Counted from the first letter of the stretch, positions 1 to 19,480 are shown. The stretch is 64,000 bases of DNA from Paralichthys olivaceus (GCF_024713975.1 NC_091098.1:24668816-24732815); one strand, 5' to 3'. Notes: a model not told the origin generated them from the sequence alone. Translations and numbers: made by a program.

Positions 1-2290
1 TTTTTTTATTTCAAAGTTTTAGGTCACTAACATTATGACCTATGCTGCAGCCAGCCACCGGGGGGCGATTGAGACGCTTCGGCTTCACTTTTGCCAGCTG
101 TTGTGTCGTCCATCTTTATGTAGACGACAAAAATAAAAAAACACAAAGTGGAACAAGACATCATACATGTCAGTGATCAAACCAAACAGCCAATCAAATG
201 TTATTTTCATTATCTAAACAGACCAATCAAAAGAGTGGAGGCGTCCCCCCCACTGTCTCCGCCTCCGAGGACTCGAACACGTGAGGGGGGTCAAACCGTG
301 TCTGTCACAGCCCAGTTCTCACAGGACTTGGTTTATTTGACACAGAGCAGGAAATCCCTCTTTTGTTTGTTGCTGCAGATCAGTAATTATATATAATTAT
401 TAAAATCTAGAATTTCACTAATGCTTTATTTTATGGATCAGTGTTCCAGTTAATTTCCTGGAAACGTTCCTCGTTAATTTCCTATAACTTCTGTTAGAAC
501 TCAGTTATAAAAGTTGCTCATAAACACATTTGATTGTTGATAGTTTGAACGACTCAAACAAAACGAGCGAGTGTTTAATAATTAGCACTCTTTCTATTTC
601 ACAGACCAGTGCTGCTGAAACCAGGATGTTGAGGAACGTTACCAGGATATTGGCTGTACAATGAAACCTGTAAAAACAGCTGTGACTTCAGAACAGATGT
701 TGAAACCAAAGTTAATATTCAGTCTTTGTCATGAGTTTCATTTTAGTTAATGGAATTCTGTTGCCAAGTTACACTGCTGGAAAGTATGACGCATTTCCTG
801 AGTTATAATTTACACTTGATTAGGTCTGAGGACATTTTTTCGACGGAGGAGCTGCAGGAGGTTTGATCAGGAGGTCAGAGCTGAGTCACCGGAGTGACGA
901 CAGCGACGCTGACACTGAGAAGTGTCGCCTCAGTCTGAGGACGAGCACCAGGATTATCTCAGGATCTACACGGCTCCTCTCCACTGAAACATTTTGTTAC
1001 AGTCATGAATTAATCATTTTTTAAGTGGGCTGAGTTTTGTGTTTCCCAAATCGGTGATTAAAAACAATGCAGGTCCCTTGAAAACCTCATGTGCAATTGT
1101 ATATAATCCCAGAGTCAGTAATAGAATCAAATACTGCTAATACATTTACGTGTATATGTATATTTATACTTATATCTAGGGTACACTTACTTGATTTCTA
1201 CTTTCTACTTTTCATGGGCTTCACAAGGGTAGTGAAATTGGCATTTTTTTAAATACTATACAATATAAAGAAATCCAATTAATGTAATGTATATATAAAT
1301 ACATTATTAAATACAGTATAGAAATATATCATTATTAGTGTTGAGTTATATATTGATACGTGTCTGTAAACCACGGCTACAAATTCTGAGTTATACACGA
1401 TTATAGTTTATTGTGTTTTTTATCATTCCAATCAAAGCCACAGTGAGTGAGAGCATTAAAACACACATGGTGGGTCTGGATTGAAGTTTTCTGCTTTGGC
1501 AGATGAATGTGAGAACCGGGGAGTTGGCAGCCGCGTGTAATGATGCCATCGCTCGGACTGAACCGTGGGTCATGTGGGGAAAAAAGGCTGTGGTCAGCAC
1601 TCAGGGGATGAGAGCGGCTCAAGAGCCTGGCGGCAGCTATCAGTAGCCGGGAGGGCAAACGATAGGGCCGAGGTCAGGGGCTCATCGGAGGGTTGATGAG
1701 ACCTCCTCCATTTTTAATGACACCCGGCCCCTGGAATAGATACTGGACGGCCCTGCCGGCCTGACCTGGTCTGACACGTACACCTCCGCTGTTTGTCATC
1801 AGTCAGATCCCTCATCAATCCTACTCGGGGAAATCCCTTGAGGAGAGAAAAGCTGCGGAGACCCTCACTCATCTTCAATCAGGAAAGATGACACGGGTCA
1901 AATATTGGGAGCAGGAGAGCAGCCGCATAAAAAAAAAAAACGTTCCAACATCTGCAGCAGGACCTGACATACAGGTTCGTGACCACACAATAAACGCAGT
2001 ATATCCTTTTTATGTGACAGTGAATGGGCCGACAATAAACTGGGTGATGGGTGAACAATGGAGGGGGGTGAGGGAGCCTGAATAGGTCGTGGACGAGGTG
2101 AGACAAGGGGCTGTGCTGCAGAAGCTTCAATTATATATCTGTTCAGGACAAGGAGGTGACCATGGAAACGGAAATAAGAACTATAAGAAACCTGAGAATG
2201 CAGGTGTGATGCCTTCGCGTTAAGATAAGACAAGGAGCGCACGGGTGAAGCCTCTCACTGCGCGGAGTCTGCTGCTCCCTTTGTCTCACC
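1..2290. other. Upstream flank of the protease gene, no gene seen
   Basis: No supportable coding exon. It begins with a repeat fragment (36-121). The rest is AT-rich up to about 1400, followed by a GC-richer stretch at about 1440-1890 whose short open frames occur on both strands and look like nothing known. The last 100 bases before the protease start codon are probably its promoter and 5' UTR. A CAGGTG E-box lies near 2200, but no convincing TATA box sits at the usual distance. Confidence 0.5.
36..121 (-). repeat. Fragment of foldback repeat family C
   Basis: The stretch contains the elements GCAGCCAGCCACC, GGGGGCGAT, GGCTTCACTTTTG and GTCGTCCATCTTTAT in that order. The same ordered blocks, reverse-complemented, occur at 62526-62720. 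From knowledge of fish genomes this is one end of a very common short non-autonomous element. Only one end is present here. Confidence 0.7.
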
Positions 2291-7622
<5,332 letters not shown>

Positions 7623-7752
7623 GACGCAAGATAAAGACAAATCACTCAGCAGAGACTGGAGGTTCTGGATTTTGAATCATCCTGCTTTGAATTGATATGT
7701 GTCGTATGTTCTCTTCATCGTTTGTGCACGTTTGATTTTATGTTCATGCGTT

Positions 7753-8194
7753 GAAGGAATCGTTCAAACATTGTGGGAAACACAATAATTCACTTTTCGG
7801 GCTAAGAGATAAATGAGAAGGTTTGGCTCACTCGATCAGCTAGCAGAGGTTTAGTGTAGCTTAGCATAAATTCAAAAAACAGCTAATAAGATCTGCATGC
7901 TAGCAACTCTAGAATATGCCAATTCAATAACAACATGCAATTAGTTTTTTACTTTAAAACCCAAAGCGGCGACTTGACCAAAAATGACATCCAGATTGGG
8001 AGTATTTCGGCTTCACTTTTGTACAATTTACTTAAAAACATAGATTTATGACACAACAGGGTTACACTGGTGCTAAGCTAAGCTAACTCTCCATCTTCAT
8101 GTTGGACGGGCAGAAAGTGGAAACAACTTTCTCGTCTTCTCTTCGGCCAGAAAGGTGAAAAAGCAAATTTCCCGGCATGTCAAATGATTCCTTT
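7753..8194. mobile_element. Foldback MITE-like element, family A, near full length
   Basis: The left end begins GAAGGAATCGTTCAAACAT and the right end finishes CATGTCAAATGATTCCTTT. One end reverse-complemented resembles the other, so these are diverged terminal inverted repeats. Inside are paired blocks TAGCTTAGCATAAA and GCTAAGCTAAGCTAAC, also in opposite orientation. It has no coding capacity. It lies about 130 bases after the protease stop codon, so the protease transcript may end inside or just before it. From general knowledge this is a very common teleost element. Confidence 0.78.
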
Positions 8195-8390
8195 AGGTTC
8201 ACAAGCTTGAATATTTATCGTTTCCTGTTTGTTAATCTGTTTAAAACGTTTCGAAAACAAAACATGATATAATCCACATACCACATTACCACAACATCCA
8301 GACAGAGGTGCCATATTGCTGCTTCAAGTGCTCACAATCAGAGCACTCACAAAGAACCAGGTCCAACTGGTGCTACCACTGCAAATCATA

Positions 8391-8427
8391 TGAGTCCAGT
8401 CCAGTCTAGTCCAGTCCAGTCCAGTAC
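8391..8427. repeat. Imperfect CCAGT pentanucleotide tandem repeat
   Basis: About seven imperfect copies of AGTCC/CCAGT stand in a row, with one C-to-T change. It is a simple sequence repeat with no further function visible. Confidence 0.8.
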
Positions 8428-8904
8428 AGAAACTCAGTGCAGCTTATAAGAATTATTAATATTAGACTGAAATGAGGAGAAAATAAACCAACATCTATTT
8501 TGATAAACTGCAACAAATTTAAAAAAAGACGGTTTTGGATTCTACAACATTAAGATTTGATGATTTTTATTTTCCTTTGTTATTTAAAACTTACCACAAA
8601 GGTTTTCAGCCAAAAAAAGGTTTTGAAAATAAAGTCTTAATATTATAAGAATAAAAAAGTTAAAATGAGGAATGTGAAGCGGGTTTTTTTTTTTAACAAT
8701 AAGTTTCACAAATACAAATCACATCAGCTCCTCATCATCATAAGTCTCAGGACTTTGAAAAGATTGTGTAAGAAACTGAGTCTATTCTGAAATAAGAACC
8801 ACTCAGACTTTAGTTTACATCTGCATGACATTCAAAGGGATTTCATGGTTTCTCAAGGAACAATGAAGGAAGTGAACATATTCTCTTCTTACTGCTTTTT
8901 CTCA

Positions 8905-9055
8905 TTAAATTACAACTTTATTCTCTCAATACTACAACTTTCCTCTCAATTACGACTTTATCATTGTAATATTACAAATGTATTCACATAATATTACAAC
9001 TTAATTCTTTAAAAAAAGTTTCTTTTTCATATGATACTACAACTTAATATCTTGC
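8905..9055. repeat. Degenerate tandem repeat, ATTACAACTTTATTCTC type
   Basis: The phrase TACAACTTTATTCTC recurs about every 25 bases with decay (TACAACTTTCCTCTC, TACGACTTTATCATTG, TACAAATGTATTCAC, TACAACTTAATTC). I recognise it as a dispersed repeat type in fish genomes. Confidence 0.65.
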
Positions 9056-12000
9056 GTGGACAAAAATATATATATGTAAATGTAAATGCCTCCTTTGGCT
9101 GTAACTGTTTTCTAACCTTGAAAACGAAACTAATTAATTGTTGAATCAGCTGATGGGTAACTTCTCTTGTTTTTGTGGGTTTGCTTGTTTTTCTTTTTAA
9201 AGACTCTGATAGTGCACGCAGACATGAGTAATGCTCGATTGGATTGATTTATCTCTCAGACTCATTTAATCAATAAAAAAGCAATTAAAGCCTCAATCTG
9301 AACGTCAACGAACTCCGTTGCAATAACGAAGAAGCTGTTTGTCGCAGGTAGATGATTTCTGCCAATTTCCCGTGGTTTATTTATGGACTCTTATAAACCT
9401 GGCACTGTGCACCTCACCTTCAAGTGTGAGCGTCGAGTAAGTGCATGGAATTAGGCAACGACATGAACTGTGTGTTTTCTTGTTTTATACACTTTAATTA
9501 ATAAATGACTCAATCGTGACTGACTTCTTTACTTGTAATGACGAAGCTCGGAGACTCGACGCTGCTCTCGGTTGTTATAACGACTGATTACACCGAATGT
9601 TCGGGTCTATTACTCACACGGTCTTCTTCAGGATGAGTCGTTTATTCAACTAGTCGGTAAAACAACTAACAAGTCCCTGCACTGATGAATTTTTAAAAAC
9701 TACAGTGATCTCACTCCAGTGTAACTCCTGGTTTGCTTGTCACCAACTTTGCTAAAACAGCTGATGAATGATCCTAAAACTGGAATACCCTCATGAAATA
9801 TGCAGGGCCCCAGTCCTCCCCGCGAGCAATCTGGCTCCGATGCGTGACTGGACTCCTCACGCAGCTGCCGTCTCAGCCAGCAGTGATTCCCATAAACGTC
9901 AACCGAGGCCCCGGCCTGGTGAAATCGGTACCGACCGCATCACACCTGAGAGGTGTAGGCGTATCACGGAGGGATGAATAGTTGATGGCCTACTTAGCGG
10001 CGTCTCCGGTTTCACTGCTCGGCCCTGTTTGTCTGTGATGACGGGTGTGTCACTGGCCCATGTGATTGATGGATTTCAGGGTCTTTTATGCCTCTGATTT
10101 TAAAGGCTGGGTTACATGAAGGCGGATTCTTTGTGTTCCGGCATGAGACCACCTCTCTGGGGAGAGTTGGAGTATATCGGCTGACACGGTTGATCCCAAG
10201 CTCTCTATAGGTGCTCGCCGGCTCACAAAGGTAAATATCCTCCTCTGGGTTTTTGTCTTTAATGTCGGAAGAGTTGTTTAAAAAGACTGTGATCCGTCCA
10301 TGAATAGATTCTCTTGATGCACAGATTTATGATAATGGGTTCTTGCCTATAGGCCACCAGCTTCTATCATTTGACCGAATATATGTTATTCTCTCAAAGA
10401 ATAGAGTTTATTTACACAGAGAGTGAAAAAAGACAGTATTCAGATCCTTTGTTTGAGTAGAAGTACCAATGTACCGGTGGAAAAAATACTTGATGATACT
10501 CTGGGGAGTTGTCATTTAATGAGGTGTTTTCGATATGTTGAGTTAGTGGGAATAAATCGAATAACTTGAGTGATTTGATTAAATAAATTGTGTTTATGTA
10601 TAATTACATTTAATCAACACAAGAAAACACTTCATTAAATATTATTCTTTACATTGAACGTATGTAATAAGCGTCACAAGGTCGTAAACAGTTGAGAGGA
10701 GAATAAAAAACTAAGTTGACTAAACGTGTCTGTTGTAATGTGCCAGACAGGAGCAAAGCATTGGTTTGTTTTTTTCCCCTCCTCCTTCTTTTCTTCCTCC
10801 CTCCTCCTCCTGTTTTCTCTAACAAGCTGATCGGCCTCCACCTGAGTTGTCGAGCCGCCTCGGTTCATTGGTTCCCTCAGGTGGAGCTGGTCTATCGCAG
10901 CCCAGCGGCCCTGAATAACAGGGAGGCTCGTTCTCCATCGCTCTTGTTCTCGTCTGCATGAGCTGTTTCTGCACAAGGACACTTGTAAGGAATTAAAGAA
11001 GGGAAAGTGAGGGGAGGCAAGCCGGGAGAAAACACCAGTTTATTACCTCCACTGTCTGTCAGCAATAATTATCAATCATCTCCCAACTCGAGTTGCTGAC
11101 GTCAGCACTTGCAAACCAATTAAGAACATTTTACAATCAGCTCTAAATCATAACTTTTAATGAGAACGTCAAATGTTCAACTCACTTGTAGTAGTTTTAG
11201 CATTTAATGATCAACAAACCTAAGTTTTAAATCACTGGTATGATTGTCGTACCTGATCCTGTTTGTGAAACTCAGAGCAGTTCGTCCTCTTCTTGGCCTC
11301 AAACTACGACTTAAATCTGAAGATTAAAGAGGAAATCACTCTGAGCAGTAAATATTGCTGTGAGATAAATGAACTGGATTTAAATGTACATTTTCCTCTG
11401 ACATGTGTTGGAGCAGATGGTAAAAAAATAAATAATCAAGCAAAGTATCTGAGAATTCTTCCCCCTTTGAGAAAACACTTCTCGCTGCATGTTCAGGTAT
11501 CTGGGCTGAAATCTCCTGTTGCTGACAGCACACGTTTTAATATTCACACGACCGCTTTGAAGATGAACGCTTTGAGAAAAGACATGAGTGGTTTCACAAC
11601 AAAAGGCTGTGGCTGTTAAAAGCAGATTAACGTGCACGTGACTCGTTTGAACCACCAGGGGGCATTTGATCGTTAAAGCATGAGGAACAGAAAAACAACA
11701 GATGAGGTGCAGGCCTGCTGGCTCTTCCCTCCTCCTCACCTCCTTCATCATAATCTGCCTTTTCTCTGAAGTGTTGTGTGTCTAAGCAGGAGAAACGTTA
11801 AATATCAAACTGAACCTGAAACGGCTGTGAAAAAAACTGAGAGGGGAGGGGAGGTGGGGGGTGCAGGATAAAGAGTGGAGAGGCATTTGTGGAGAAAGCT
11901 GAAAGAAAATGTCCCCGGTCGCCTGCACTCATTATAGCCGCGGTGCAGAGTCTCGGAGGCCGGGCAAGTGTTCAGTTCAGTGGCAGGAAGCTCCGAGGCA

Positions 12001-12710
12001 TGACCGCAGCTGAGATGGAAACGTGACCGGATTATTGTGCAGTCCTCAAAACCAAAGGACCATTCAACTTCACAAACAGCCTCTGTTTTCATTTGTCTCT
12101 GCTCTGACCCTGCAGAGATTCGTGCACTCTATTTCTTCTTATAACAGTTTCTCTCCTTCATTCTTTGACATGGCTTCACCCACCAGGGTTTTATCATGAA
12201 TCTGGGACGACGGGCATGTGTGAAATATGCAGACGATGGAATGATTGGCTCACAGGCGGAGACGGAATAGATTTTTTGAAATTTAATACGAAGATATGTG
12301 GACGGAGGTGAATGGAGGAATTTGTTTTTAATGGCTGTATTACACCAAAAATAGATTCTGTCTCAAACAGGACTTGTTTCCAGCCGAGCTTCATGTCTTT
12401 GTTTCACTGTTTACATTTGACCAGGTTAGTTTTAGTTTCACGTTTTAATTCAGAGAGACTAAAGAATTTTGAGTGACGCTTTACACACGTCCTGTCCTCG
12501 TCACCTCTGTGTCTTCTTATCCGTGACATTGATTTGTTTGAGGACGGGCGTGCGTCTGACGTCGGCGTGTTTGGACCCAATTCTCCCCGAACTTTATGTC
12601 TCTGGTGTAATGATGACGCACCGGCCGCACACTGTCTCTGCTCCAGGTCACACAAGTCAGGTTGAGGAGGGAAGTGGATCCAGGTTTGATCCATGGAAGG
12701 GGGAGGGTGG

Positions 12711-12712
<2 letters not shown>

Positions 12713-12742
<30 letters not shown>
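12713..12742. repeat. (AC)15 microsatellite
   Basis: An uninterrupted run of about 15 AC units, typical of fish intergenic DNA and a likely polymorphic marker. Confidence 0.95.
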
Positions 12743-12744
<2 letters not shown>

Positions 12745-15700
12745 CATTGCACAACAGCCGTAACACACCTGGTATTTGTTCGGACACAGAATAAATCATT
12801 GGTTCTAGTTGTAGAAGACAGAAACTCTCAATTTAACAGTTAGCTCATAATTTGGCCGACACACTTTTACCGTCAGTCTGTGGTAAAGTCCATTACGTCT
12901 AAATCGAGGCCATTTGTTTCCATTGAGAAGAGATGGAGACTAAATGGAGATGAATAGTTTAAAGTGTCTTCTGGCAGGACACTCTGAATTTAAAGAAAAG
13001 ACATTTATAGAGTCATGAAAACGGGACTGGACGATAAGACTTGGGAAATACGTCCTCTACAGTAACTGGAGCCACATTTACAAACAGTTTAATACATAAC
13101 TGGGCTCGTTAATGCCTATTTTATTCCCCTGAATTATAAATCCAGTGTTTATAAAGTGCGTTTAGTGAATTTCTATATATCCTATATGGTTGAGTATCCC
13201 ACAGTGCATTGTGAAAAGTATATACACATACCATCATGCATTGTGCTCACAGCGTAACAGGAGTAAAAATTACGAGGGGAGCACATCTCCGGCTTCTCTC
13301 TCCGGAGATTTTACTTTTCTTGTCAAATTGGAATTATCGTGCAGATAAAGATGGACAGGTTTGTATTTGGCATTTTCACAGACTGATTTTTAAACCGTCC
13401 GTTTCAACGTACGTCCCTAATATTTCCGATGGCACCGTTTCTTTAACGGCCGCCACGAGACAAATCTGTGAGTTGTGGCAATAATAGAAAATATGTGATG
13501 AGATCAGCAGCACATGACGACACAAACTGCGGCAAAGCACCTTTATTTCTACATTTAGATCATCTAACATGCTTTACATCTACAATTATTAATGCTGAGT
13601 GTAAAATAAACATTTTAAGTGTATCATGGGATGTTGCTGTTGTTGTACGTCATAATCCTGCAACAATTACGTAATTACCGGTGCAGAGAAAACGCTCTCA
13701 CTATCTCCTGTCCCTGTGCAGCGGGTAGGGGTCAGTGGATTTGGACAGTGCTGTGCAGGTGCTTTGTGTCGAGATGCCGACCACCCAGATGTGGAGGATT
13801 TTCTTTGTTACGTAACCGACAAATCCACAAACAGGAGACGGCATAATTTAATAAAGTCGCTCGGAGGAAGCGGTAAACAATTCCAAAAGCAGTTTGAGTC
13901 TTTAAGTATAATGTGGGATGTCAGAGTGTGACAGCCTGATATGGTTTGAGGCGCCGGAAAACAGAGAGTGATTAGTATTGAGCAGCGGGACGGGGGATGA
14001 TAATTGCAAACAACAGCTCTTCAGTTTCCATGAAAGACGTCTGAGATGCAGAAATGTGTCATCTCTCTCTTTTCAAGTGAGCCGGGCTGAGACTGTTTGG
14101 ATTCAGAGTTGAAAACATCTCACTGATGTTGTTCGCTCCTTAATTAACAAACGCAGAAAGAAGACAACGAGAGCGCGTTGTTGTTTTTTTTGTTGTCTGG
14201 AACATGTAAAGAATAAAATTGGAGGATACATTTTGAAAAAGCTGCTTCCATTCCCCTTTTTTTTTCTCCTCTTTTTTTTCGCCACTGCTCCCTCCCTTCA
14301 ACGTCCTTTCTGCTGCTCGTGGATTTATCAAGTGCGCCCTCAGAGAATTAGCAGAAAGTGGAGCACGTTAATCATGTCTCCTAACTTAGGGCTGCCATCA
14401 AAGGGAGCCAGCGCTTTGTTCTGTAGAGGAGATATTGCTGATAACCCCCCTGAAGCCTCAGATCACAGCCCACTGACATCACTCCCCCTCCTCTTTATCA
14501 TCTCGCTGGTGAAAACATGACAACATGCTAACTGTCATGGCTCCTTCTGTCGTCCCTTAGGTGGTTTATTAACTCAAGCACTTTATTTAAGTTACTTTTA
14601 TTTTATGCAGCCTAGTTAAAGAGATTACATAACATTTACCTGACAGCTGAAGCATCTATGTGTAGTGAAGTAATTAAAGTGAAGTGCTCAGTTCACTGTA
14701 GTTTTTGAGTAACCCCGCTGACGGACGGATGCAACAAAAAAACATAAGCTCCTTGGCGCAGGTGAAGATTTGACAATGCATTTGAAACGTGCTGTAAACA
14801 CGTGCTGCAGAGATTTTAAGAAAATGCATCCAATTGCAAGAATGATCAGCGAATGCAAAGACACAATAAAATACAAACATGTGCTACAAATCCAGAAAGT
14901 AGAATGGGGTCACATGATAAACAGTGGATGTTCATGCTATCTGCATAAAGTTTATGTCGAGCTGAATCATCGATGGAAAAATAAACTAAGCAGTAATTAA
15001 GTGTATTAACCATGACACATTCATACCTGTTGACCTTTGACCTTCCATCAGCTCCAAACGTGAATCACCTGGAGGTAAACCCCAGAATCAAAATAATACA
15101 ACTCAAATTAATATTTCCTCTGGTGCACAGGATCCAGTAATAATTTATTGTTCCTATTCACAGTATTTTCTTGAAATGTGGAAATGTGCTTTTACAAAAC
15201 ATATATGGTTGGCCATAAAAGATCCAGTACTTTTTAATCAAAGTTAAAATGATTAATCTCAATGCAGGAACTAAATTTACTTTGCAGTATTAATACTTTT
15301 TAGCGAAGGAACTGATTCCTTCTTTTGACCTTTTGATGAAACTCATGTGCAGTACATACGATCGCTCGTCGCGTCAGTGAAAGATAATTATGACTAAGTA
15401 ACTGTTCTAATTAAAACCTCGACGGAGCAGAAGTGACACTTCCGTCTCGCTTGTGTCGAGCGTCAGTGTCAGATGGTGGGAAGCAGAACATTCAGGGTGC
15501 GAACGAAGAAGCAGCAGCTGAGCGTTAGCGACAGAGGGGGGCGATGTGAGGCGAGTCAACGGATTATCAGCTCCCATCAGTGTTTGGAGTCAGACGTTGG
15601 GGCTGTGTTGTGTTTGGATGTGAGTAAATCTCACACTCTCCTCTTTAATAACACACATCTACCATCTCCTGTCTGATCAGGGAGTGAGAGGCAGGTTTTT

Positions 15701-15899
15701 CTAACAACAAACCACAGAGACAACCCTGCTGCTGCACGTCTTGCCTCCAGTGTAGGAAGACAACATCCATCCAAACTACAGATAAGAGCCCAGAGAGCCA
15801 CTGAAGTGCTCTGATGAGACGACAGCGATTAAACCAGCGGCGATGCTGTTCAAAGCAAAACAGGAGAGCAGAGAGACTTTTGTTTTGACATCTACGAAA

Positions 15900-17130
15900 C
15901 CAGACAAAGTTGAAAATTGTGTCAGGAAAAAGGTAGCGAGAGGACGAAGTGGAGCAATTAATCTTCATGAGCTCCGAAGCTCAACTGTCTGAACTGATGC
16001 CGCCGCTCAGCAGAGAACATTATCACACATCCGTCCAAATCTAGGAGGAAGTTAGAGATGTGCAGAGCTGTCGCACAAAGAGCAGCAGAGGGAGGCTGTG
16101 ACGCTTTGATTGGTGGGTTGGCTCCCGCTTTCTTTTTGAAGTTGACCCGCTCAGACAGAATCGTAAATGTAGTTGGCAAACAGATCTCCCCACAGAAAAG
16201 CCACTTTAACAAGCTCCCCGGGTCACAGCGAAAGAGACGCGTTCGATCCCGTGTCGGGGAGCACACACGCGGCGTCACATCTGGGCCTGAGCTGCTTTCA
16301 TCACGCGACTCTCTGCAGATTACGGATCTGAGAGAGGACGTCGAGCTCCCTCTCTGCTGGAGCTGTGGTGTCGGGTCCGATCCGCCAAACTTGAAACTTT
16401 TATCTCCATCACTGAGGGAATCAGGTCCAGAGTTGGACACGGAGAGGTCAGAGGTCGCAGCAGCGCTCGCCTTCAATTTGGATTCGACTCATCAAAGAGA
16501 CAGCGCCCCCCTCCCCCCCTTCCACTCCTTGTGTTTACGTGAAGGGAAAATCTTTTAGCACTCAGCTCTGTCCAGAAGGCCCGGTTCAACAGTGGAACAA
16601 TGATTGAACGGAACAGAGTCATTTCCGCTCCTGTGCCCCTCGGCCGCCAGATACCACTTCCAGCTGGAGACGGCAGACAGATTACATCTCATCCGTATGC
16701 AGAATGCAAAAAAACGCTGTCATCCCCCCCCCACTTCGCTGCCAGGCAGTGATTACTCGTGGAGGAGAAGAAGGGGCGGCGATCAATAAGGGGGAGAAGA
16801 CACTGATGCGATATTGGAGTAAGACGGGCGTGATCTTAAGAGATCCGTGTTCCCGCCTGGTCAATTCCAAACGCAGACGGGTGTCACGAGGCTGCAGAGC
16901 CCTGAGGACAACTGAAGTCACGACGGTCCTCACGAGAGACGGGCGTCACAACACTTGAGAGAAGTTGTCAAACTGGGTTTTGTGCAATCTGGTCCGAGCG
17001 AGCGGAGGAAGCAGTGAGAGGCTTCGTATGAAAATATCAAATACAGTGTAGAAGCAGTGCGATCGTGAGGAGAAGAGCTGAAGCTGGAGTGCAAGAGATG
17101 TATAAGCACATCCAGGGTTTCGAGTGAGAG
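15900..17130. other. GC-rich block with opposed long open frames
   Basis: This block is richer in G, C and CpG than its surroundings. It carries open frames of about 166 codons on the plus strand (16058-16558) and 172 codons on the minus strand (15958-16476) over the same bases. The minus frame is Ser/Asp-rich, which can be a real protein trait. I see no known domain and no clear gene structure, and stretches without stop codons arise easily in GC-rich DNA. It could be a CpG island, a non-coding transcript promoter or a lineage-specific exon. Confidence 0.3.
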
Positions 17131-19480
17131 CATTTAAACATCTGGATGTTCTATATGTTCTGTCTGTATCCAGATGTTGACGTTTGCTGTTAACAGAATA
17201 TTTCAGATGAATCCTGAGTGAGGAGCAGAGGGAACATCAGAAATGACATGGTTACATAATGATTATTTAATAATTCACTGGTGAATTATTTTCTTTTTTT
17301 TGTTGTTGTGCTCCGCTGTCACTTTGATTTAGCAGCACTCTCGGCCACTTCGTGATGATGCTTGATTACCAAATAATTCATCCACTGACTCTCCGGCAGC
17401 AGTTCGGGCGGATTCTCTGCCAAGATGGTCTTTTTTCACGCTTTTGCATTTCATGGTCCCCACAGATTAATACGTTTACTCAGCCTTCAGGCCAACTCGT
17501 CCCCACAAGTGCAAACACGCGTCCCTGAAAACCGCAGCTCCAAAAGTTTCGGAGTTTCCAAAGTCACCGCCTGATTCACGGATCAATCTGTGGCTTTGCT
17601 GTGCAGGTTTAAAAGGATGCAATTGCATCTGCTGCGATGTTGTGATGTAATGCATCTCAAAGCTGGTGATGAACATGCACATGATCCATAACAACTGTTT
17701 GCAAACAAGCCCTCGACTCCAGGTTCCTGTTCGTGCACGATACTAAGATGTCATCATCTATCAGAGGCCACCAGTGAAGGAGAAACAGAACGAGGCAGAA
17801 ACAAGTAGCAGCAGCAGCTGAGCTCAGCGAGCCTCTGGCTACACAACAGGGCTAACGGCTTCATTAGTGAAGGGCAGTAATTAGGATTAACGAGGCTTCG
17901 CCACAACAAGCCGCCATCGCTGCACTTAAACCTCCATCTGTGTCAGGTTTCAGCTTGTTTCGCCATTTTCAGTCTCTGAAGTGGGCGTCACGCGGTGCCC
18001 CGATAACGACCGGTACATAAAAGATAAGGTGGAACGAGCGAGTGCTTCAGTGGTTCATTTAGAGGATGGATGTACCTTTGCTTTGTGAAAGTTAAAGGAG
18101 GCAGAGGAGCAGATGAAGATAAACTGTGGTAAATTAAATATTCTGTTTGGCTTCTTTGTTTGTGAATTTAGTCGATGGTGGGAGGTCGGGAGATGAGACC
18201 GGACCTCAGGTTGGTGATCTGGCACGGTGTTGATTCCATGCAGCTTCTATAATACTCTCATTAAGTGGAACCCCCCCCCCACTCCTCCGGGAGCGTCCAC
18301 AGATCCATCACATCCTTTCATCGTGTTCGCTGGTCGTTGTGAAGATACCGTGTTTAGATCCGCATCTGTTGCGTGAAACAAACGGCCTGTTAGCGTACGA
18401 CCCGGACACTTCAATTTATTCAGGCCCCGAGCAGCCGACTCGTGCCGGTCCCTGGTTTTCAAATTTGAAATCTGTCTGATAGGACGAGAGCTTCGTGTGC
18501 ATGTGAAGAGTTAAGGTGGAATTTCGCTGGTTCAGCTCAAAGTTCTCTGCGATTGTGTTTGAAAACCTTAAAACTCTGTTAAGCGGCTGTAAATGTGCTG
18601 AAACAGAGCAAAGGGTGTGGATCAAGTGTAGATGGAATACAAAGCTTGCTGTTTCATAAATTAACTTCTTTAGTGAGACAGACAGTGATTTATTTTGGCA
18701 GCTGAACAGAGATTGGTTTTCTACCTTTAGTTCGCTGCTTTTTTATTCATTAAAAAGATCGTTTGTGCTCAGAATGAGCTCGAATCTCCGAAACTCCCCC
18801 GATCGATTTGTTTCATTTCATCAAATGGATCTTTTCTCCGTCAGTAACAACAGATCAGCACTGAAATGAAGATGGTTTGTTTTTCTCTCTGTCTCTGTTC
18901 AGAATAACTTTCCCTCCTCTTTGCTCGTTGCACGCAGGCTTGACCCAGGGGGCGAGTCCGTGTCAGCTGTCAATCATGACATTTCCCCGTTGTGGGGGAA
19001 GAGGAGGCTGCTGCTCTCCGAACAAAGTGAAGGTGGAAGCTGCAGCAGACGATCGTAAACGGTTGAGCTCTCTGGAGAAATAGTTTTTAAACCACTATCA
19101 ACTGAGGATTTATGTCTGTTCTTGTCTCTATAGAAATCGACAGACACGTATTTTATCTTTTCTTGTTTTTACACACTTTTACAACAAACCTCGCAAGCGA
19201 AGTATAAAATATAAAAATGGGATTATAAAAAGTTGCGCTGCCGAAACTTTCAAACCACCCACACCGCCCGCCTGTTAGCTTTCAGTGACACATCCAATGA
19301 AACAAACATGTCGAGACTCAGTGAAGGATCTTCTCCTGCCGCCTGTGGAAGCTGAACATCTTTTTAATAAGTGCTGTTGTTGTGTTGTGCATCTCTGCGG
19401 TTCTACAACTGCAGATTGAAATGAAAGTTATGGGCCTGTGCGCCCAGAGCTCCACGTGTTTGTAAGTGTATAAGCGTGAT

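Noticed and set aside
10430..10515. Possible dispersed repeat with AGTAGAAGTACC words, weakly like 3770-3890
   Set aside because: The similarity is limited to short AT-rich words and could be chance.
12404..12843. Open frames of 124-131 codons on both strands
   Set aside because: They run through the AC microsatellite and include its Cys-Val or Thr-His translation; there is no recognisable protein.
13150..13930. Possible DNA transposon with CATGCATTGTG-type words near its ends
   Set aside because: I could not pair the ends as inverted repeats or find another copy in the window.
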